Of a stretch of 64,000 nt of DNA, positions 58,357-64,000 are shown piece after piece. The notes beneath the pieces are model-generated. The model ran no database searches, was not told where the DNA came from, and saw nothing but the letters and a program-made list of their open reading frames with translations. The translations under genes and the position numbers were made by a program. The stretch is taken from assembly GCA_944381635.1 (NCBI GenBank), contig CALWLY010000013.1, positions 1 to 64,000 of the forward strand, read 5' to 3'. The stretch comes from an uncultured Lachnospiraceae bacterium. Lineage in GTDB: Bacteria; Bacillota; Clostridia; Lachnospirales; Lachnospiraceae. The first letter of the stretch is position 1. Every line of letters begins with the position of its first letter.

Positions 58357-60093
58357 ATGGAAGAAAGGAGCAGCTTTGGCGGGGAACCCTGGGATTTTCT
58401 GCCTGCAGTCCCCTTGCTGGAAGAGTCCTATGACTGGAAAGGGGAAAACGCTTTTTTATATCTGCGCTATTCCGCCAGAGAACCGGGAGGAGAGGCGGAC
58501 AGCATCGGAAATCAGAGAATGATCCTGCATCGATTTTTGAGAGACCGGAAAGAATTTGAGGAATATCATTTCGGTGAACTGGCGGATGATGGTTATACCG
58601 GAACCAATTTCGACAGACCGGCGGCCAGACGGCTTTTTGACCTGATTCTGAAAGGAAAGGTAAGGTGTGTGATCGTGCGGGATTTTTCCCGTTTCTGCAG
58701 AAACCATGTAGCTTTGGGGAGCTGTCTGGAACAGCTTTTTCCAGCTTTGGGAGTGCGGTTTGTCAGTGTGATGGATGGCTATGACAGCAGACTTTTGGAT
58801 ATCACTGCGGCGGGCGGAGAGATTGCCTGCCGCGGTTTTTTTCATGAATTTTACAGCAGAGATATTGCAGCCAAAGTGAGAGCGATGAAAAATCAGCAGA
58901 TGAAAGAGGGGAAATATATCGGTCCCTATGCGCCCTATGGTTTTTGCAAAGACAAAGAAAATCCGGGCAGGCTGGTTCCTGACCCTGTGACGGCGCCCGT
59001 GGTGAAAATGATGTATGAGTGGGAGGCGGCGGGGTGGTCGGATGAAAGAGTAGCGATGGAGCTAAACCGAAGGAAAATTCCGTCTCCCAGGAAATACATG
59101 GTGGAAAAAGAAGCAAAAGAGAGAAAAGAAGAAAAGAAAAAGAAATCATCTGCCGGTCAGAATCGGTGGAGAACAGAGAGCTGCTACTGGGAAAAAAGCA
59201 CGGTGGCGTCCATCGTAAAAGCGGTGAGAAATATCGGTCATACACAGACCCACCGATGGTATCGCCCTATAGCAGGCTCCAGAAAATTCAGAAAGGTTCC
59301 CGTAAAAGAGCAGTACCTTGTGAAAAATACGCACCAGCCTCTTGTGAGCACAGAGCTCTATTTTCTGGCAAACCAACGCAGGAGAGAAATTGCCTCTGTG
59401 GGGAAAAAGAGTGAAAGCAATGTTTGGATGCCAAAAAATTTCCGCTGCACTGTCTGCGGCAGAAGGATGATGTGTGACAGAGAGGAAGACGGAAACGTAA
59501 GCTATTACTGCAACAGAGCACATTATATGCCGGACGGCGGATGTCCTGCAGGGAAAATCCGCCGGGAAGCAGTGCTTGCGGTTCTGTGGGAGACAGGCAA
59601 AAAGCAGCTTTTTCTTGCGGAAAACTTTTCGCTGTATCTGCAGAATTCCGAAAGAAAAAAGGCGGAGCGGAAGAAAGAAAAGATGCAGGAGAATACAGAA
59701 AGCACGGACGAGTCAAAAGAGAATCTGTCAGGTCAGGGGAAAAAATGCAGCGGCAAAATTCAGCCGGCAAAGCAGCAAAAAGACAGAGAATTTTTAGCGC
59801 TGTACGAAAAGTATCAGAGCGGCAAAATCTCAAAAGAAGTTTTTTTACAGGAAAAAAACACACGGCAGGAGGAAGAAAAAAACAGGGAAGCTGTCGCAGA
59901 AAAAGACAAAAAAGCTGAGGAAGAGAACAGCGGTTTCGGACAAGAGATTCGGGAAGAAAGAAATTCTGACCGGGGTGAAAAAGAAGACTTTTCCGCTTTT
60001 TTGGACAGTCTGATCAGAGAAATCGATTATATAGGTGAGAAGGAAATTCACATTCTGTTCCGGTTTCGCCTGAATTTTTTCAAACAATCATAA
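58357..60093 (+). CDS. large serine recombinase 3 with long charged C-terminus
   Basis: A 578-aa large serine recombinase. The catalytic Ser lies in Y-L-R-Y-S-A-R-E near residue 36. D-F-S-R-F-C-R-N-H-V and the recombinase domain follow, then a zinc ribbon C-T-V-C-G-R-R-M-M-C-D (about 370) and a highly charged Lys/Glu coiled coil (about 430-560). ATG 58357 is preferred; the longer frame from 58285 overlaps recombinase 2. Its C-terminus E-K-E-I-H-I-L-F-R-F matches the end of recombinase 1 (R-E-I-H-I-S-F-C-F), so the three share ancestry. Confidence 0.94.
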   Translation: MEERSSFGGEPWDFLPAVPLLEESYDWKGENAFLYLRYSAREPGGEADSIGNQRMILHRFLRDRKEFEEYHFGELADDGYTGTNFDRPAARRLFDLILKGKVRCVIVRDFSRFCRNHVALGSCLEQLFPALGVRFVSVMDGYDSRLLDITAAGGEIACRGFFHEFYSRDIAAKVRAMKNQQMKEGKYIGPYAPYGFCKDKENPGRLVPDPVTAPVVKMMYEWEAAGWSDERVAMELNRRKIPSPRKYMVEKEAKERKEEKKKKSSAGQNRWRTESCYWEKSTVASIVKAVRNIGHTQTHRWYRPIAGSRKFRKVPVKEQYLVKNTHQPLVSTELYFLANQRRREIASVGKKSESNVWMPKNFRCTVCGRRMMCDREEDGNVSYYCNRAHYMPDGGCPAGKIRREAVLAVLWETGKKQLFLAENFSLYLQNSERKKAERKKEKMQENTESTDESKENLSGQGKKCSGKIQPAKQQKDREFLALYEKYQSGKISKEVFLQEKNTRQEEEKNREAVAEKDKKAEEENSGFGQEIREERNSDRGEKEDFSAFLDSLIREIDYIGEKEIHILFRFRLNFFKQS

Positions 60094-60120
60094 TCTAATA
60101 AACGGCGATGCTCTGTCGGC

Positions 60121-60146
60121 AATCCCATTCCGGGATTCTTTTTTCT
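60121..60146 (+). terminator. terminator of the recombinase operon
   Basis: AATCCC, loop ATTCC, GGGATT, followed by CTTTTTTCTT. Separates the recombinases from the cargo genes. Confidence 0.8.
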
Positions 60147-60174
60147 TGTAGGGCTTTGGCGGCAGAGTTATAAT
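60146..60174 (+). promoter_or_regulatory. sigma-A promoter of the cargo genes
   Basis: TTGTAG (60146-60151), 17-bp spacer, TATAAT (60169-60174), 39 bp before the SulP start. Perfect -10. The cargo can thus be expressed without excision. Confidence 0.7.
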
Positions 60175-60213
60175 GATAAAATACAAAGTTAAAGGGACAG
60201 ACAGGAGGAAGAG

Positions 60214-62361
60214 ATGAAGATATCTATTTTTCCAACGTTAAAAAACTATAAATTGGAATATCTGGGAAAAGATATTTTTTCTGGAATCATAATTGCTGCG
60301 GTATCCATTCCCATAGCTATGGGGTATGCGCAGATTGCAGGGATACCGGCGGTGTACGGGTTATATGGTTCGGTATTTCCCATTTTGTTTTTTGCCCTGT
60401 TTTCTACTTCCAGACAGTTTATTTTTGGTGTGGATGCAGCTCCGGCAGCTATTGTGGGAGGGGCGTTGGCTTCTCTGGGAATCGCGGCGGATTCGCCGGA
60501 AGCCTTACAGTATGTGCCTATGATCGCGCTTTTTGCAGGAATATGGCTGCTGCTTTTTTATCTGCTGCATGCGGATCGGATCGTGGACTTTATATCCACG
60601 CCGGTAATGGGAGGTTTTATCAGCGGTATTGCGCTGACGATCATTCTGATGCAGATACCGAAACTTATGGGAGGAAGCGCAGGTTCCGGGGAACTTTTGG
60701 AATTGATGCACCATATTGTCAGCGCCTGCAAAAATATCAGCTGGCTTTCTCTTGTTATGGGAATCGCAGCCCTTATTTTAATACGGCTGGCCAGAAGATG
60801 GATCCCCAGATTTCCCATGGCGATTTTCATTATGGCCGCGGGAGTTGTGGCTTCTGCAGTTTTTCACGTGCAGGATTACGGCGTGGTGCTGCTTGAGGCA
60901 GTAGAACCGGGAATGCCGAAATTGTTTCATCCCGATTTTGCGGCGGTAGATTTGACGCATGCGGCAGGGCGTGGACTTATGATCGCCGTAGTGGTTATGG
61001 CAGAGACACTTTTGGCAGAGAATAATTTTGCATCCAAAAATGGATATCGGCTGGATGACAGACAGGAAATTTTAGCCTGTGCAGCCGGAAATCTGGCGGC
61101 TGCGGCAGTGGGATGCTGCCCGGTAAACGGCAGCATTTCCCGCACTTCTATGAACGAGCAGTATGGAGGAAAAACGCAGGTCGTTTCCCTGACAGCGGGA
61201 ATCGTTATGGCAGCGGTGCTTTTAATGGCGACAGGTTTTATCGGTTATCTGCCGGTTCCTGTGCTGACCACAATTGTTATATCCGCCCTGATGAATGTGG
61301 TAGAGGCACATTTGGCAGTGCGCCTGTTTAAAGTCAGCAGAAGTGAATTTTATATTTTTATGGCGGCCTGCATCAGTGTTCTTTTACTCGGAACCATTTA
61401 CGGAGTGATCATTGGTATTTTGCTGTCTTTTGTTGCGGTTATTTTAAAAGCCACAAATCCTCCCCGCTCTTTTCGCGGAATGATACCGGGCAAGGAGGCG
61501 TACTACGATTTACAAAAGAATCGCCACGCTTATCCCATTAAAAATGTAGTTATTTATCGCTTCAGCGAGAATCTTTTTTTCGCCAACGTTAAAATTTTCA
61601 GGAAAGACATTGAAGAGAGCATCAAGGAAGATACCAGAGCAGTAATTATAGACGCCAGTGCCATAAACAGTCTTGATATTACTGCGGCAGATTGCCTTGA
61701 GATGATGGCTTCCAGTCTGAAAAAAAGAGGGATTCGTTTTTATATTACAGAACATGCAGATACGGTCAATGCGCAGATGCGCAGTCTGGGCATCGGGCAT
61801 CTGATTGAAGAGGGAATGGTCAGAAGAACCATACTGGCCGCCCTGCATGATGCGGGAGTGGAGAGTCCCTGTCCTTTGGAGATACCGGAAGAAGACGCGG
61901 AAAAAATACGCAGAAGAAGTTTCGTCTCTCTGCCTGCGGAGGAGGAAAACACGCTGGAGGAGTTTGCCTGGGCTTTCGGTGAGGATGCAGTGACGGAAAT
62001 CGAAAAGACGGTGCATCACATTCTGGAAGGAATCCAAAAGCTTCCGGATATTGAAAAATTATCGGAAAAAGGACTGGAAGAGAGTCTGGAATACTGGCAT
62101 TCTCTCGGAACCATTGATGAGGATGAGCTTTTGCGTCGTATGGAGCTTCATATGGATGAACTTCCGGAAGAACTTTTTGAGAAACGACGTATTGTGCTGG
62201 GACTGATTGAGAAACGCCGGCAGAGGCTTTGGGAGAAATTGCTGAAAGAGCAGCCTGAAGTTTTGGAACAGCTGGAAAGAAGCCGCCGGAAGCTGGAACA
62301 GCGTCTGGAAAAACAAAATCCGGAAGCGATCAGAAAATGGCACGAATGGGAAAAAGCATAG
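60214..62361 (+). CDS. SulP-family anion transporter with STAS domain and long helical C-terminus
   Basis: A 715-aa SLC26/SulP transporter. About 11-14 membrane helices (about 15-400) include the family stretch M-G-Y-A-Q-I-A-G-I-P-A-V-Y-G-L-Y and the first-core P-A-P/V-D-A-A-P-A-A. The STAS domain covers about 437-550 (V-I-I-D-A-S-A-I-N-S-L-D-I-T-A-A). The final 155 residues are a Glu/Arg-rich helical extension not typical of SulP proteins. Substrate may be sulfate, bicarbonate or dicarboxylate; it cannot be read from sequence. AGGAGGAAGAG ribosome site. Cargo gene of the element. Confidence 0.9.
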   Translation: MKISIFPTLKNYKLEYLGKDIFSGIIIAAVSIPIAMGYAQIAGIPAVYGLYGSVFPILFFALFSTSRQFIFGVDAAPAAIVGGALASLGIAADSPEALQYVPMIALFAGIWLLLFYLLHADRIVDFISTPVMGGFISGIALTIILMQIPKLMGGSAGSGELLELMHHIVSACKNISWLSLVMGIAALILIRLARRWIPRFPMAIFIMAAGVVASAVFHVQDYGVVLLEAVEPGMPKLFHPDFAAVDLTHAAGRGLMIAVVVMAETLLAENNFASKNGYRLDDRQEILACAAGNLAAAAVGCCPVNGSISRTSMNEQYGGKTQVVSLTAGIVMAAVLLMATGFIGYLPVPVLTTIVISALMNVVEAHLAVRLFKVSRSEFYIFMAACISVLLLGTIYGVIIGILLSFVAVILKATNPPRSFRGMIPGKEAYYDLQKNRHAYPIKNVVIYRFSENLFFANVKIFRKDIEESIKEDTRAVIIDASAINSLDITAADCLEMMASSLKKRGIRFYITEHADTVNAQMRSLGIGHLIEEGMVRRTILAALHDAGVESPCPLEIPEEDAEKIRRRSFVSLPAEEENTLEEFAWAFGEDAVTEIEKTVHHILEGIQKLPDIEKLSEKGLEESLEYWHSLGTIDEDELLRRMELHMDELPEELFEKRRIVLGLIEKRRQRLWEKLLKEQPEVLEQLERSRRKLEQRLEKQNPEAIRKWHEWEKA

Positions 62362-62388
62362 AAAAGTATGTTTAGCAACGGAGGATAC

Positions 62389-63612
62389 ATGTATATAGCA
62401 GATTTACATATTCATTCCCGCTATTCCATGGCTACCAGCAGGAATACCAACCCGGAACAGCTGGATCTTTGGGCCAGAAGAAAAGGGATTCATATTGTGG
62501 GAAGCGGAGATTTCACACACCCGGCCTGGCGGGAGGAACTAAAGGAAAAGCTGGAACCGGCGGAGGACGGGCTTTATGTGCTGAAAAAAGAATATCGGAT
62601 CCGGGATGAGAATACACCGGATTCTTTTGCGCCGCGTTTTGTTATCACAGGGGAGATCAGTTCCATTTATAAGAAAAACGGAAAAGTTCGCAAAGTTCAC
62701 AGCCTGATTTTGCTTCCCGGACTTAAAGAAGCAGAAATGGTTTCCAAAAAACTGGAGCAGATTGGAAATATTCACTCCGACGGACGGCCGATTTTGAGAC
62801 TGGACTGCAGGAACTTGCTGGAAATTCTGCTTCAGCTTGTGCCGGATTCCATTTATGTTCCAGCTCATATCTGGACGCCGCATTTTTCTTTGTTCGGAGC
62901 ATTTTCGGGGTTTGATACGGTGGAGGAATGTTTTGAAGACCTTTCGCCTTATATCCATGCCATGGAAACCGGACTTTCTTCCGATCCGCCCATGAATTGG
63001 CGGATTTCCCGGCTGGATGGATACCAGCTGATTTCCAACTCGGATGCTCATTCGCCTGCAAAACTGGGAAGAGAAGCCAATCTGATGGATATGGAACTTT
63101 CCTATCAGGGGCTGAAGGAAGCTATCGAGACGGGAAAAGGCCTGCATGGCACTGTTGAATTTTTCCCGGAGGAAGGTAAATATCATATGGATGGACATCG
63201 AAAATGTAATCTTTGCCTGACTCCTGCGGAAACTTTGAAATACCAGGGCATTTGTCCGGTATGCGGCAAAAAGATCACCATAGGAGTGCTGCATAGGGTA
63301 GAGCAGCTGGCGGACAGACCGGAAGGTTATGTAAAAAAAGATGCAAAAATGTTTGAAAGCCTTGTTCCCTTGCCGGAAGTGATCGGAGCTTCCGTGGGAA
63401 AATCACCGGGCAGTGTCGGTGTGCAAAGAGAGTATTTTAATATGTTAAGAAAACTTGGACCGGAGTTTGAGATATTGCGGAATATTCCGTCTGAGGAAAT
63501 CAGGAGTATTTCGGGACACAGGATTGCTGAGGGAATTGAAAGACTGAGAAGCAAAGAAGTGGAACGTATTCCGGGCTTTGACGGAGAATATGGCGCCATC
63601 CGGTTGTTTTAA
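62389..63612 (+). CDS. endonuclease Q (EndoQ) family protein, PHP domain
   Basis: A 407-aa PHP-domain protein of the EndoQ/TIGR00375 family. Metal-ligand motifs D-L-H-I-H-S-R-Y-S, G-D-F-T-H-P and I-S-N-S-D-A-H-S are intact, and a zinc finger C-N-L-C ... C-P-V-C-G follows at about 270-295. EndoQ nicks DNA 5-prime to deaminated bases (uracil, hypoxanthine) and abasic sites in studied relatives. ATG 62389 has GGAGG upstream; ATG 62368 is rejected. Its stop lies 6 bp before the right att arm, so it sits flush with the element end. Confidence 0.9.
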   Translation: MYIADLHIHSRYSMATSRNTNPEQLDLWARRKGIHIVGSGDFTHPAWREELKEKLEPAEDGLYVLKKEYRIRDENTPDSFAPRFVITGEISSIYKKNGKVRKVHSLILLPGLKEAEMVSKKLEQIGNIHSDGRPILRLDCRNLLEILLQLVPDSIYVPAHIWTPHFSLFGAFSGFDTVEECFEDLSPYIHAMETGLSSDPPMNWRISRLDGYQLISNSDAHSPAKLGREANLMDMELSYQGLKEAIETGKGLHGTVEFFPEEGKYHMDGHRKCNLCLTPAETLKYQGICPVCGKKITIGVLHRVEQLADRPEGYVKKDAKMFESLVPLPEVIGASVGKSPGSVGVQREYFNMLRKLGPEFEILRNIPSEEIRSISGHRIAEGIERLRSKEVERIPGFDGEYGAIRLF

Positions 63613-63618
63613 CCGGTT

Positions 63619-63660
63619 GCTCCTAATCCCACACAAGCCGGAATCATTGGTCTGGAGGTT
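63619..63660 (+). promoter_or_regulatory. right attachment site (attR) in the PBP gene
   Basis: Element arm 63619-63639 (GCTCCTAATCCCACACAAGCC), core GG (63640-63641), then host PBP sequence. The arm is the partner of 55450-55470 read in reverse complement. Confidence 0.85.
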
Positions 63661-64000
63661 GTCTACGAAGAGTACCTGAAAGGGGAACCGGGACTGATTC
63701 TGGAAACCACGGATGCCAGAGGCGTGGAGATTTCCGAAAAGGGAGAGGATCGGGTGGAACCGGTCAATGGACTGGATGTGCAGATCAGCATGGATGTGAA
63801 TATACAAAAATATGCGACCCAGCTGGCATATCAGGCACTGGAGGCAAAGGAGGCCGAAACGGTTTCCATTCTTGTCATGAGACCGGATAACGGGGAAATC
63901 CTGGCCATGGTCAATGTGCCGGAATTTAACCTGAATACCCCGTTTGAACTGCCTGATACGGTGGACACTTCCGGCATGAGCGAGAAAGAAAAACAGGATG
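63640..64000 (+). CDS. class B penicillin-binding protein, C-terminal part (runs off window)
   Basis: Open from 63640 with no start codon. It continues the PBP dimerisation domain where 54941-55447 stops: G-I-I-G-L-E-V-V-Y-E-E-Y-L-K-G-E-P-G, then D-A-R-G-V-E-I, I-Q-K-Y-A-T-Q-L-A-Y and M-R-P-D-N-G-E-I-L-A-M-V-N-V-P-E-F-N. This is the junction of N-domain and transpeptidase domain. The S-x-x-K catalytic motif lies beyond the window. No stop or frameshift, so it appears under selection. It follows the EndoQ stop in the same frame by chance. Confidence 0.92.

Larger units (their letters stand above)
55448..63639 (+). mobile_element. 8192-bp serine-recombinase element splitting a PBP gene
   Basis: Borders come from the PBP reading frame and shared GG cores at 55448-55449 and 63640-63641. 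Excision across GG gives D-N-Q-G-I-I-G-L-E, the expected conserved PBP sequence, with no frame change. The element ends, when joined, form 21-nt arms matching at 16 positions around GG. Contents: small ORF, three large serine recombinases, SulP transporter, EndoQ-family nuclease, all co-oriented with the PBP. No conjugation, replication or phage genes. Either an integrated mobile unit that uses the PBP gene as attB, or a developmentally excised intervening element. Confidence 0.92.

Noticed and set aside
55448-63639. Prophage or integrative conjugative element
   Set aside because: No capsid, tail, lysis, relaxase, coupling or replication genes are present; only recombinases and two metabolic/repair genes.
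1-64000. CRISPR arrays, tRNA and rRNA genes
   Set aside because: No regularly spaced repeats, cas-like genes, cloverleaf-type sequences or rRNA signatures were found by reading through the window.

Overview
The window comes from a low-to-mid GC Gram-positive spore-forming Clostridia, most likely a Lachnospiraceae gut commensal. This rests on the core gene order ylxM-ffh-rpsP-khpA-rimM-trmD-rplS-lepB-ylqF-lepB-rnhB-yraN, strong AGGAGG-type ribosome sites, TTGACA/TATAAT promoters, and families typical of that group (DUF3737, DUF4405, DUF362, DUF6440, SpoVD/FtsI-like PBP). Family names come from recognising sequence motifs by eye; no database search was run.

Layout. 1-13.4 kb is an accessory and redox region: a lipoprotein hydrolase, two aldo/keto reductases (one with ferredoxin-type clusters), a carboxymuconolactone decarboxylase-like protein with MerR and LysR regulators, DUF3737/DUF4405/DUF362 proteins, and an AraC-kinase fusion between 116-bp direct repeats. 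13.6-18.2 kb is an AT-rich four-gene operon ending in a primase-helicase-PLD protein (TOTE-like), a candidate conflict or defence system. 18.4-33.4 kb is mostly core: nitroreductase, the SRP/ribosome cluster, two signal peptidases, RNase HII, YraN, PgeF, a two-component system and a GNAT. 33.4-38.2 kb is accessory again: a glycosidase, an AraC-GyrB-type ATPase fusion inside a repeat-bounded cassette, an IS66 remnant and a zinc-ribbon membrane protein. 38.2-51.1 kb holds prs, a DUF512 protein, der, plsY, gpsA, zinc-ribbon/secreted proteins, an AAA ATPase, an IS200/IS605 insertion, purF and asnB. 51.5-54.7 kb encodes a heparinase II/III-family lyase and a GH88 hydrolase, a pair suited to glycosaminoglycan breakdown.

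The most striking feature is at 54.9-64.0 kb. A class B penicillin-binding protein gene (SpoVD/FtsI family) is split by an insertion of exactly 8192 bp (55448-63639). The element carries a small ORF, three tandem large serine recombinases, a SulP transporter with a long C-terminal extension and an EndoQ-family nuclease, all in the same orientation as the split gene. Joining the flanks at a shared GG dinucleotide restores the conserved PBP reading frame exactly. Joining the two element ends yields an imperfect palindrome (16 of 21 positions per arm), as expected for an attP of a large serine recombinase. This looks like an excisable gene-intervening element comparable in logic to the sigK skin element, in a PBP gene.

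Other structure worth attention: a family of three GC-rich structured repeats with compensatory stem changes; terminator-like leaders upstream of both Gln-amidotransferase genes asnB and purF, the latter separated from its gene by IS200; a stand-alone MerR C-terminal domain; and a TrmD-GNAT fusion. No tRNA, rRNA or CRISPR array was seen.
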